A DNA stretch of 64,000 nt, taken from contig JBMNES010000001.1 of assembly GCA_050948905.1 (NCBI GenBank), positions 1,612,001-1,676,000 on the forward strand. The letters run 5' to 3'. Positions 42,546 through 53,418 of the stretch are shown piece after piece; within the stretch, counting starts at the first letter, position 1, and each line of letters starts with the position of its first letter. The notes below the pieces were generated by a model. It was not told the DNA's origin and made no database searches. It was given only the letters and a program-made list of their open reading frames with translations. Source of the DNA: DTKD01 sp050948905. GTDB lineage: Bacteria; Armatimonadota; UBA5829. Position numbers and translations under genes: made by a program.

Positions 42546-43499
42546 ATGAAAAATATCTATGTTTCTGTCTTATGTAGCATTAGTGTATTCTTGTGTGCCT
42601 TAGGGATGTTGGCTGCTGATAGCTTAAGTCCGCAACCGGGTGAACTGAAGCTCAAATTGGCGGCCGGTGACCAGTTTCGGCTTAAGCATCAAACCAATGT
42701 GGCATTTCTCCGCGATGGGACAACAGAGAATCACAGCTTCAAGGGCGAAACTGTTCTTGTTATTGTTGGGGAGAGGGTGCCTCACACCTACATAGTCTAT
42801 GCTCAGTCAGTTATTTCTGTGGACGGCAAACCGGAGACAAAACCAATGTTGTTTTCCTATTTGGTCACAGATGCAGGCAAGGTAGTGTCTTTCCCTGCAC
42901 GAGACAGGCTTCTAAATGGTGGAGCCAGCGGAGCTTTGGATCTTTCTTGGGGAAATATCGTGCCGTTCACGTTGCCCGAGGCAGGAACCGGACCATCTTG
43001 GGAAGCCGAGATACCAGTCCCAGGCGAAATGGCGGACCGGAGCGTGAGCGCTCAAGCACGAGTTACCTCACTTCGCGAAGCACGAACTGCCGCTATAGAG
43101 ATGGAGGCGCTCAATATCAAAAAAGCAGATTCTTTGGTCGATATTAAGCTTATGTTATATTTTGATACTACTGGCGGAGTTCCGACATCTTGGGATGGCA
43201 GTATGACCGCGGGTAGCGACCACAGTTCACGGCCTGGTATTACTTTAAAGTGCCATACAGACTTCTCTCGGATAGAGCGTATTGCCATTAGCGACATACC
43301 TGGTTTGGCTGATTGCGCGGCCTCCCTATTGGATATTCAGGGCTGCCTGGCATCGGCCGATGATTCAAAAGCTGCGGCTAAGATCAGCGCGCTGATGAAG
43401 AGCCAAGTCGGCAACACAAGACTGCGGGGAATTGAGTCTCTAGCCAAAGAAGCGGAACGTGTAACGCATGGCGATGATCAATTGAAGGGAGGCAAGTAA
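42546..43499 (+). CDS. Exported protein of unknown function
   Basis: 317 residues from ATG 42546 with GAGGAGG about 8 bases upstream; the 16 codons before it overlap the SD region and are ignored. A signal peptide (about 1-24) precedes a beta-rich body (LKLKLAAGDQFRLKHQTNVAF, then TYIVYAQSVISVDGKPETK, SWGNIVPFTLPEAGTGPSWE). Near the end a helical stretch (KAAAKISALMKSQVGN) precedes LKGGK. No catalytic motif seen. Part of the cysteine-rich operon; only a few cysteines here. Confidence 0.65.
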   Translation: MKNIYVSVLCSISVFLCALGMLAADSLSPQPGELKLKLAAGDQFRLKHQTNVAFLRDGTTENHSFKGETVLVIVGERVPHTYIVYAQSVISVDGKPETKPMLFSYLVTDAGKVVSFPARDRLLNGGASGALDLSWGNIVPFTLPEAGTGPSWEAEIPVPGEMADRSVSAQARVTSLREARTAAIEMEALNIKKADSLVDIKLMLYFDTTGGVPTSWDGSMTAGSDHSSRPGITLKCHTDFSRIERIAISDIPGLADCAASLLDIQGCLASADDSKAAAKISALMKSQVGNTRLRGIESLAKEAERVTHGDDQLKGGK

Positions 43500-43500
43500 T

Positions 43501-43671
43501 ATGCCGGACCAGTCTCGATACGGGTCAATCAGCCTGCGGATAATGTTGTGCTTACTGCTCACATGCTTGCCGCAGCAGTTACTCCGTTGTTCCGGGAAAC
43601 CCTTTTCCCGGAACAATAAAACCGCCAGACAAATGGATATTTTGAACCTACCGAATTGCTGTTGGAGGTAA
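43501..43671 (+). CDS. Possible 56-residue exported peptide containing a strong hairpin
   Basis: An ATG one base after the previous stop, with GGAGG 8 bases before it, opens a 56-residue frame with a hydrophobic run (LRIMLCLLLTCLPQQLL) and cysteines near its end (CCWR). Inside the frame lies a near-perfect hairpin at 43587-43616. Either a small exported peptide or non-coding hairpin DNA is possible. Its last codons GG-AGG-TAA again carry the SD of the next gene, which favours translation through to the stop. Confidence 0.35.
   Translation: MPDQSRYGSISLRIMLCLLLTCLPQQLLRCSGKPFSRNNKTARQMDILNLPNCCWR
43587..43616 (+). terminator. 13-bp inverted repeat in the cysteine-rich operon
   Basis: Arms TTGTTCCGGGAAA and TTTCCCGGAACAA pair perfectly (13 bp) around the 4-base loop CCCT, followed by TAAAACC without a T-run. 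It could attenuate or process the transcript before the last gene. Confidence 0.55.
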
Positions 43672-43677
43672 CTGATA

Positions 43678-44394
43678 ATGAGCGCTTCACGTATTGCTCG
43701 AATCTCATCGGCTACGGTCGGGGTTCTTCTTATAGCAGGAGTATGCGTTTGGTTTTTCTATGGCGCAGTGTCATCAGATGCAACGTCTGCTGCTCAAGAT
43801 CAATCGCCTGTCGGGATAAAGTCGGTCTGTTCTAAGGTGGCAACCGTTTACACGGCTGCGGGCCGAAAGAATAATTCGGCTGAAAGCTGGATCGTAGTTC
43901 CAAACAAGCTAAAGGTCGAGACCGACGACATTATCCGAGTGCGTAACGGTGTTGATCACTGGATACTGAACAAACACAACAATCGCTACATCGTAATCCA
44001 TCACCCCACAAATCCTTCGATACAGGTGGAAAAATGGAGCAAGCCGTCTGATGTTGTGGATAATTGGCGGCACGTGGAGCCGAATCTGACAGAGAGCAGG
44101 GTCAGAAAGAATCTCGACGGGGTAGAAAGAGATGCTGTCGAGGTTGATTTGCCCAACTGGAAAGACGGTTCGCAGAAAGTCGACCTCTTTCCAGATAAGG
44201 CTACAGGTCGCACAGAAACAAAAATAACCCGCCAGTTCGATCATCGAGGCAATTTGATATGGACCGAACGAGTGGATTTTGAATATAACAAGGAGATTGA
44301 CGACAAGATGTTCGTTTTCAGCCCGCCGGCCAATGCTGTGGAGGTTTCGGACCAGGAAAGCTTAAAACTACCGGCGAATGCCTATATCAAATGA
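43678..44394 (+). CDS. Membrane-anchored LolA-like protein
   Basis: 238 residues with one N-terminal membrane helix (about 10-30). The extracytoplasmic part alternates beta strands with a pattern like LolA/MucB-type proteins (ESWIVVPNKLKVE, WILNKHNNRYIVIHHP, KTGRTETKITRQFDHRGNLIW-like end). Function unknown; LolA-like domains bind lipids. It is the last gene of the run; the stop at 44394 is followed by about 90 bases before the secA promoter. The SD GGAGG is 8 bases upstream. Confidence 0.6.
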   Translation: MSASRIARISSATVGVLLIAGVCVWFFYGAVSSDATSAAQDQSPVGIKSVCSKVATVYTAAGRKNNSAESWIVVPNKLKVETDDIIRVRNGVDHWILNKHNNRYIVIHHPTNPSIQVEKWSKPSDVVDNWRHVEPNLTESRVRKNLDGVERDAVEVDLPNWKDGSQKVDLFPDKATGRTETKITRQFDHRGNLIWTERVDFEYNKEIDDKMFVFSPPANAVEVSDQESLKLPANAYIK

Positions 44395-44481
44395 TATCTG
44401 TTTGCATTGTTAGACGTGAGGGGTGGCATGCAGGGAGTTGCACGATGAACGGCGGATGCTCCGTTCGCCTTTCGATTTTGA

Positions 44482-44510
44482 TTGACACCAAACGCCCCCT
44501 GTGATAATGT
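44482..44510 (+). promoter_or_regulatory. Strong sigma-70 promoter of secA
   Basis: TTGACA (perfect), 17-base spacer, TAATGT; the bases TGA before the -10 give an extended -10 (TGn). It lies about 90 bases before the secA start, leaving a leader of about 85 bases with no obvious structure. Confidence 0.8.
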
Positions 44511-44600
44511 ATTAAATGTAAATCAATCGAGATTTTAATTGTCAGGGAAGCAGAGGGTTGGGCCAATGTTTCCCTTTTTATCCGTTACACGGGATGAATT

Positions 44601-47975
<3,375 letters not shown>

Positions 47976-47989
47976 GTTGGAGCAATTAA

Positions 47990-49103
47990 GTGTTAAAAGA
48001 TATTTACGATAGAGCCTCCAGCCTGCAAACAGTCCTCGAAGAGCTTGGAGGTCATCTTTGACCAGGCAGGCAAGCAAAATGAAATAGCCCGCCTCGAAGA
48101 GCTGGTCGCAGGGCCGGGATTCTGGGACGATGCTGCCGAGGCGCGCAAGACAATGAAAAAACTCAGCGACCTTAAAGCGGCAATCGAGCCTTTTGTTGAC
48201 ATGGAAAAGCAGCTCCAGGACATTAAGGAGCTTGCCGAGCTTATCGAAGACGAGGGTGATGAGGAGAGCGCCGACGCCGCTGAGTTGCGTTCGGAGCTTG
48301 ATTCTCTGGAGTCAGACTATGAGCGGCTCGAATTAGAGACGCTGCTCTCCGGTGAGCACGATTCGGCCAACGCAATAATGGAAATCAACGCAGGCGCCGG
48401 CGGCACCGAGGCCTGCGATTGGGCCGATATGCTGCTGCGGGTCTACCTGCGATGGGCCGAGCGACGGGGTTATCATACTCAGATACTCAACAGCGTGCCC
48501 GGTGAAGTAGCAGGCACAAAAAACGTGACCGTGCTTATCGAGGGCAGAAACGCCTACGGTTATCTCAAAAACGAGCGCGGGGTCCACAGGCTCGTGCGCA
48601 TCTCCCCGTTCGATTCAAACAAACGCCGCCACACGTCTTTTACGGCAGTCGATGTCATTCCTCAAATCGAGGATGAGGCCGATATTCATATTAACCCAGA
48701 TGAACTGCGAATCGACACATATCGCGCCAGTGGAGCAGGTGGCCAGCATGTCAACAAAACCGACTCGGCGGTGCGAATAACCCATATCCCCACCGGCATC
48801 GTGGTCTCGTGTCAAAATGAGAGGTCTCAGACAGCCAACCGCGAAAGCGCTATGAAAGTTCTCGCCGCTCGCCTCGCCGAGATGCAAAGAGCAGCCACCG
48901 AACAGCGCCTGGCAGAACTTCGTGGAGATATTCGTGCAATAGAGTGGGGAAGTCAGATGCGCAGTTACGTCTTTCAACCATATACGATGGTGAAAGATCA
49001 TCGCACCGGCCACGAGACCGGGGACGTGATCCGGGTAATGGACGGCGATATTGACGATTTTATCCAGGCCCAACTAAAAGCATCAAGCGGCCAACAGACC
49101 TAA
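47990..49103 (+). CDS. prfB: Peptide chain release factor 2 with programmed +1 frameshift
   Basis: Reading starts at GTG 47990 (GGAG 7 bases upstream) and runs 23 codons to a TGA at 48059-48061. The site has GGAGGT, then CAT, CTT, TGA, C, matching the known prfB frameshift signal (an SD-like element three bases before CTT-TGA-C). After a +1 shift the frame continues from GAC at 48060 to 49103, giving about 370 residues. The GGQ motif (SGAGGQHVNKTDSAVR) and the SPF stop-recognition tripeptide (VRISPFDSN) are present. Low release factor 2 favours the shift, so the gene self-regulates. An ATG at 48045 would remove the N terminus. Confidence 0.95.
48050..48062 (+). promoter_or_regulatory. prfB programmed +1 frameshift site
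   Basis: An SD-like GGAGGT is followed by CAT and the slippery CTT-TGA-C; spacing of three bases between the SD-like element and CTT equals the classic signal. The stop codon TGA is read in the +1 frame as GAC. Confidence 0.95.
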
Positions 49104-49411
49104 TTACGTTCGTCATTACGAACGTTCTAACATTGTCATTGCGAACAATATAACGTTGTCATTTCGAACGCAGTGAGAAATCTGCTTTTCGCACTTGGAA
49201 AGGTAGCGATCTCCGAATCGCCCAAAAACAGATAGGTGGCGATCTCCGAATCGCGTAAATATAGATAGGTGGCGATCTCCGAATCGCCACCTCAAAACCA
49301 ATAAAACTCTCGTCATTTAGAACAATCTAACATTGTCATAACGAACATCCTAATATTGTCATTTCGAACGCAGTGAGAAATCTGCTTTTCCGCACAAAGG
49401 AGAGGTGAAAA
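49104..49411. repeat. 308-base intergenic repeat block
   Basis: No gene seen. Three CTCCG hairpins in tandem spacing: 49206-49221 (GCGAT/ATCGC), 49239-49254 (GCGAT/ATCGC) and 49268-49291 (GGTGGCGAT/ATCGCCACC), all around CTCCGA. Two interspersed GTCATTTCGAACGCAGTGAG elements are at 49158-49191 and 49358-49392, with several shorter GTCATT-CGAAC fragments between. Confidence 0.9.
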
Positions 49412-50077
49412 ATGGCAAGACTAACGACAGTTTCACTCGTAGTATTTGCGTGTCTGGCGATGCTGGCCCTTCCCGGCTACTGCGCGGCAGAATCGACGAC
49501 CTCCGCGCCTCTCCAAAACAAGCAACCGGGCATCTCTGAGACGCCGATCGGCGATCTGGTGGCCGACGCATTTCGCTCTCAAATGGGCACAGACGTAGCC
49601 TTCGTAGCTGCAGGAGACCTGAAAGCGTCGGACACCGAACTTCCGGCAGGCAAGGTCTCTTCTGTGGACGTCTCCGCATTTCTCGCATATCCGGACGACA
49701 CATTAACTGTGCTGGCCCTTAACGGCAAGACCATAATCGACGCTTTGGAGCGGTCAGTTTCAGGATACCCGCGTCCTGGGTTGGGGTTTTTGCAGGTATC
49801 GGGACTGAAATATTCTTTCGAGGCAAAGAAGAAACCAGGCGAGCGAATCACCTCTGTCACAATATCCGATAAACCGATCTCGCCGGACAAGACATATACG
49901 GTAGCCGTAATGAAATCACTCGCCGATGGCGCTCTGGGCTATTGGAAAGTGTGGTCGAAATCAAATATTGTCGCCAAGACCGACGTCGTAAGCAGTTCCA
50001 CAGCGATTGAGAGATTTATGCTCGCCAATTCCAAACTCAACTATTCATCCCTGAACAGGATATCAGTGATAAAGTGA
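49412..50077 (+). CDS. Exported 5'-nucleotidase C-terminal-like domain protein
   Basis: 221 residues with a signal peptide (about 1-26). The rest matches the 5'-nucleotidase C-terminal domain: TPIGDLVADAFRSQMGTDVAFVAAGDLKA, SSVDVSAFLAYPDDTLTVLALNGKTIIDALERS and SPDKTYTVAVMKSLADG. The catalytic metallophosphatase domain that usually precedes it is absent, so alone it should bind rather than hydrolyse nucleotides. The next gene overlaps by four bases (GTGA), so the two and the PHP gene form an operon. GGAGAGG precedes the ATG. Confidence 0.85.
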   Translation: MARLTTVSLVVFACLAMLALPGYCAAESTTSAPLQNKQPGISETPIGDLVADAFRSQMGTDVAFVAAGDLKASDTELPAGKVSSVDVSAFLAYPDDTLTVLALNGKTIIDALERSVSGYPRPGLGFLQVSGLKYSFEAKKKPGERITSVTISDKPISPDKTYTVAVMKSLADGALGYWKVWSKSNIVAKTDVVSSSTAIERFMLANSKLNYSSLNRISVIK

Positions 50078-50997
50078 GAAGCCTGCGCATTATCTTCATA
50101 TTGGGCTTGCTGCTCGGGACGGTGCTGGGGTGTGCGCAATCGGCGGATATTCCCAGCTTCGACTCATCGTCTGCCTTTTCCGCGCTCAGAAAGCAGGTCG
50201 ACATCGGCCCTCGCTACCCAGGTTCCAACGGTCAGATCAAATGCCGCGATTATATAGTTTCGCAGCTCAAGCCCTATGCTGACGAAGTAACAGTACAGGA
50301 CTTCAAGCACACCGCATCCGGCAAGGAACTGCCGCTATATAACATAATCGCGCGCTTTAATTCAGATGCGTCGAAGTCTATACTTCTTGCCGCGCACTGG
50401 GATTCGCGACCCATCGCCGACAAAGAAGTAAACCCCATCAAGCAGGCCCAACCGATCCCCGGCGCAAACGACGGAGCCTCGGGAGTCGCCGTGCTCCTTG
50501 AACTCGCTAAAATGTTTAAGCAGCGCCAGCCGGAAGTCGGCGTCATAATGGTCTTCTTCGACGGCGAGGATTACGCTTTAGAAACCGACGCCTCCGAGCA
50601 CATGTTCCTCGGCTCCAAATACTACGCCGCAAATATGGACGCCAAGGCTAAATCATCCATTCGCTTCGGCATCCTCCTCGATATGATCGGCGACAAAAAC
50701 CTCGCGATATACCAGGAAGCCGAGTCAGCAAAGGCTGCCCCGGAGGTTGTGAAGAAAGTCTGGTACACGGCCAGGTCGCTGGGATATGAAAAGATATTTA
50801 TCCCACAGACCAAATACGACATTATGGACGACCATGTGCCGCTAATTCGCGCGGGCGTTAAGTGCATCGACATCATTGACTTCGACTACGGCCCCTGGCA
50901 TACTCTCGACGACACCGTCGACAAATGCTCTGCAGATTCTCTGAAAGTCGTCGGCGAGGTCGTAGCCAAAGTAATATACAAGGAAAAATCCAATTGA
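50074..50997 (+). CDS. M28-family metallopeptidase / glutaminyl-cyclase-like lipoprotein
   Basis: 307 residues from GTG 50074. A signal peptide ends in a lipobox (LLGTVLGC, C20). Zinc ligands are visible: H108 in AAHWDSRP, D133 in GANDGASG, E165 in FFDGED and a late His in FDYGPWHTLDDT. The AHWDSRP pattern is typical of the glutaminyl-peptide cyclotransferase-like branch of M28, so the activity may be cyclisation or aminopeptidase. Exported and lipid-anchored. Operon with the 5'-nucleotidase-like and PHP genes. Confidence 0.87.
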   Translation: MRSLRIIFILGLLLGTVLGCAQSADIPSFDSSSAFSALRKQVDIGPRYPGSNGQIKCRDYIVSQLKPYADEVTVQDFKHTASGKELPLYNIIARFNSDASKSILLAAHWDSRPIADKEVNPIKQAQPIPGANDGASGVAVLLELAKMFKQRQPEVGVIMVFFDGEDYALETDASEHMFLGSKYYAANMDAKAKSSIRFGILLDMIGDKNLAIYQEAESAKAAPEVVKKVWYTARSLGYEKIFIPQTKYDIMDDHVPLIRAGVKCIDIIDFDYGPWHTLDDTVDKCSADSLKVVGEVVAKVIYKEKSN

Positions 50998-51764
50998 TCG
51001 ACTCCCATGTGCACTCTAACTGCTCCGGTGACTGCCACACAACTATGCGCGACGCCTGCCTTGCTGCAATCGAACGCGGTATAACCGACCTGACATTCAC
51101 CGACCACGTCGATTTTGACCCCAGTGACCTTTGCTACGGCAAGTATGATTATGAGCTTCATAAACGTCGAATCGCCGAGGTACAGGAGGAGTTCGCAGGC
51201 AAATTGACCATCCGTCGAGGCGTAGAAATCGACTTCACGCTCAGGTTCAAAGCGGATATAGAGGAGTTTCTAAAAGGCAAACAGTTCGATTTTGTGCTTG
51301 GCGCAGCACACTACGTCGACGGAGTCATATTAGAGGATCACGAGTCATATTTCCCCGGCAAAGGTGTCTACGAAGCCTACGCCCCATATTTTGAGAATGC
51401 TCTGGCTGCGGCAGGCAGTGGGTTGTTCGACGCGTTGGCCCACATCGATTTATGCAAGCGCTATGGCGTCCTGTACTACGGCCCTTTCGATTGGTCACCC
51501 CACCGCGAGGCAATCGAAGAAACACTCAAATTGGTGATAAAACAGAACATGGCCCTGGAGATAAACACATCCGGGCTTCGACAGGCCCCCGGCGAAACCT
51601 ACCCCGGCCGCTCGATATTGGAGCTATATCATTCGCTCGGTGGGCGCATTGTGACAATAGGCTCAGATGCGCACCGAGCCGTCGACGTTGGAGCGGGTAT
51701 TGAGCAAGCGCACCAGATGGCCGCCGAAATCGGCCTTGTGCAGGTCAGCCCAGCGTCGCTATAG
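50994..51764 (+). CDS. PHP-domain phosphatase, HisJ/histidinol-phosphatase-like
   Basis: 256 residues from TTG 50994, whose last two bases are part of the previous stop; AAGGA lies 7 bases upstream. PHP metal motifs are IDSHVHSNCSGD, DLTFTDHVDF and a late TIGSDAHRA. DFDP and the FVLGAAHYVDG strand also fit the histidinol-phosphatase (HisJ-type) group. It would dephosphorylate histidinol phosphate or a similar phosphoester in the cytoplasm; no histidine gene is nearby. The 3' end overlaps the convergent RidA gene by 20 bases. Confidence 0.85.
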   Translation: MIDSHVHSNCSGDCHTTMRDACLAAIERGITDLTFTDHVDFDPSDLCYGKYDYELHKRRIAEVQEEFAGKLTIRRGVEIDFTLRFKADIEEFLKGKQFDFVLGAAHYVDGVILEDHESYFPGKGVYEAYAPYFENALAAAGSGLFDALAHIDLCKRYGVLYYGPFDWSPHREAIEETLKLVIKQNMALEINTSGLRQAPGETYPGRSILELYHSLGGRIVTIGSDAHRAVDVGAGIEQAHQMAAEIGLVQVSPASL

Positions 51765-52125
51765 CCTCTATTTCTATCTTGGCCCCTTTAGGAAGCGCGA
51801 CCACCTGAATCGTCGACCGTGCCGGCGGATCAGACTCGAAATATTCCGCATAGGCATCGTTCACACGCGCAAAATCGCTCAAATCCGTCAGGAAAATAGT
51901 GGTCTTTACCAGATCTTTAAAGCCCAACCCTTCGGCAGACAATATCGCGCCGAGGTTTGCCATCACCTGTTTGGTCTGCGCGACCACGTCGACAGCAGCC
52001 ATTGACCCCGTCTCCGGATCGATCGGTATCTGACCGGATACGAACAAGAACCCGCCTGCCTTAATCCCCTGCGAATACGGCCCGATAGCCTTCGGCGCCG
52101 CTGAAGTCTCAACTACCACTTTCAT
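51745..52125 (-). CDS. ridA: RidA/YjgF family enamine/imine deaminase
   Basis: 126 residues from ATG 52125, with AGGAGG 7 bases upstream; a start at 52149 would fall inside the upstream gene. Family motifs APKAIGPYSQGIKAG, FVSGQIPIDPETG, TTIFLTDLSDFARVN and the catalytic Arg in PPARSTIQV are present. RidA hydrolyses reactive enamines from pyridoxal enzymes. It overlaps the upstream phosphatase-like gene by about 17 bases and is probably translated with it. Confidence 0.95.
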   Translation of the reverse strand: MKVVVETSAAPKAIGPYSQGIKAGGFLFVSGQIPIDPETGSMAAVDVVAQTKQVMANLGAILSAEGLGFKDLVKTTIFLTDLSDFARVNDAYAEYFESDPPARSTIQVVALPKGAKIEIEAIATLG

Positions 52126-53053
52126 CAGACAACCTCCTAAATCCCTCATCGATCATCCGCAAAAACTGCTCATGCACTTCCGGGGTGGATGAGGCTAATA
52201 TGGACTGTATATTCCCCTCCGAACTGTCCAGCAAATCTACCTCGTCCAGAGAATTTCCCCACGCATCCGTTACAACACAGCCTGCCTCCATCGCAATAAA
52301 CGCCGCCGCGGCGAAGTCATAAGGAAACAGCCCTATCACCCTGCCTTTGCCCGCCTGCAGGAAATTATCCCTCGTCCACGGACATTGCTTCAACATCCTG
52401 CCCGCCACATCCACCACTGCGCTCAACTGCCCGGTGACCAGCCTGCTTAATGAAAACGCAGTGCTATTAAGCACAAAGAATCCGCCGGTGATACTCGAAG
52501 CTGCCAACACATCCCGCAGCACCACCCCGGTTTTATCAAACGGCCGACCAGCCACCTCCGCAGTCCACGCCGAGTTAGTAATGCTGGTCACTGTGGACGG
52601 AGTTACTGCGGCCCCTTTTTCATCACAGAAGACCTTCGCGCCATCTCCTTTTAATGCGGTAAACAGCCTATCGTATTTTATTTCATATATGCACCCGGCC
52701 ACGACGTCTTTCATGCGCACTTCTGTTCCGCATTTGGCCACCGCCACCGACACAACACAGCTCTCAAACCCTGCCGCCGCAGGCCGTGTGCCGTCTATGG
52801 GGTCTATAATCAACACCGCCTCAGGCTTGCCAAACTCCTTCAAGCCCTCGTCCTCAGTATATACCGCCACATTCAGCCCGTTGCGCTCAATATACTGCAA
52901 CACTGCCTCCTCGGCGACGTTATCTATATTAAAAGTAGCGTCTCCGCTGGATGCAGTGCCTGTTATCCCCCTTGCAGCCGGAGTCCCCAAATGCGGCCGC
53001 ACAGCGCCTCTAATATGAGCAGCAATACCCGCAGCAGTCTTCACATAGTCCAT
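52109..53053 (-). CDS. Inositol-monophosphatase-family protein
   Basis: 314 residues. The metal-binding motif is LIIDPIDGTRPAAAG (variant of DPIDGT-x-N/F), with an upstream TEDEGL that supplies the Glu ligand, and a late WTRDNFLQAGKGRV. The family covers inositol monophosphatase, fructose-1,6-bisphosphatase and NAD(P) phosphatase activities; Arg after DGT is unusual, as family members mostly have N/F, so substrate is open. Together with RidA it forms a two-gene minus-strand operon. Confidence 0.85.
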   Translation of the reverse strand: MDYVKTAAGIAAHIRGAVRPHLGTPAARGITGTASSGDATFNIDNVAEEAVLQYIERNGLNVAVYTEDEGLKEFGKPEAVLIIDPIDGTRPAAAGFESCVVSVAVAKCGTEVRMKDVVAGCIYEIKYDRLFTALKGDGAKVFCDEKGAAVTPSTVTSITNSAWTAEVAGRPFDKTGVVLRDVLAASSITGGFFVLNSTAFSLSRLVTGQLSAVVDVAGRMLKQCPWTRDNFLQAGKGRVIGLFPYDFAAAAFIAMEAGCVVTDAWGNSLDEVDLLDSSEGNIQSILASSTPEVHEQFLRMIDEGFRRLSDESGS

Positions 53054-53418
53054 CTAAAATCTCCCAGGCAGATTATACGTTTAATTATGGGCGAGGTCGA
53101 GGGGTTTTTATATGAGTTGTATATGCCGAGCTATTATGTCCCCATTAACTGCTGCGGGATAATGTCATTCCGAGGCGAATGCCGAGGAATCTGCTTTTTC
53201 CCTTCCATTTTCTACATTTCGCTTCTTTCGGGCTTTCGCGTTTTACGAAAAGCAGATTTCTCACTTCGTTCGAAATGACGGGGATGGCGTTCGAAATGAC
53301 GGGGATGGCGTTCGAAATGACGGGGATGGCGTTCGAAATGACGGGGATGGCGTTCGAAATGACATAGTTTGTGTGGCCGGCATAAACCGGCCACAGTCGT
53401 TTCGTTTCAGCTTATTAC
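53054..53418. repeat. 365-base intergenic region with 21-bp tandem array
   Basis: A tandem array with period 21 (GTTCGAAATGAC plus GGGGATGGC) at 53268-53363: four complete units and 12 bases of a fifth. Directly upstream is an interspersed element in reverse orientation (53246-53279), preceded by the pyrimidine-rich tract, and a diverged copy in forward orientation at 53164-53198. Frames through the array spell a seven-residue repeat but nothing supports translation. Confidence 0.9.
53372..53395. terminator. Hairpin after GH-like gene
   Basis: Arms TGTGGCCGG and CCGGCCACA (9 bp) around CATAAA. It lies 24 bases beyond the stop of the minus-strand gene; there is no T-run, so only a probable terminator. 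Confidence 0.5.

Noticed and set aside
48045..48059. ATG 48045 as the start of prfB
   Set aside because: It lies in the +1 frame beside the frameshift site and would delete the N terminus; the GTG 47990 frame plus the CTT-TGA-C signal explains the gene better.
53268..53363. 21-bp repeats as CRISPR or as coding for a heptapeptide repeat
   Set aside because: There are no spacers. The frame that spells the heptapeptide has no SD or family, and it extends into an intergenic repeat.
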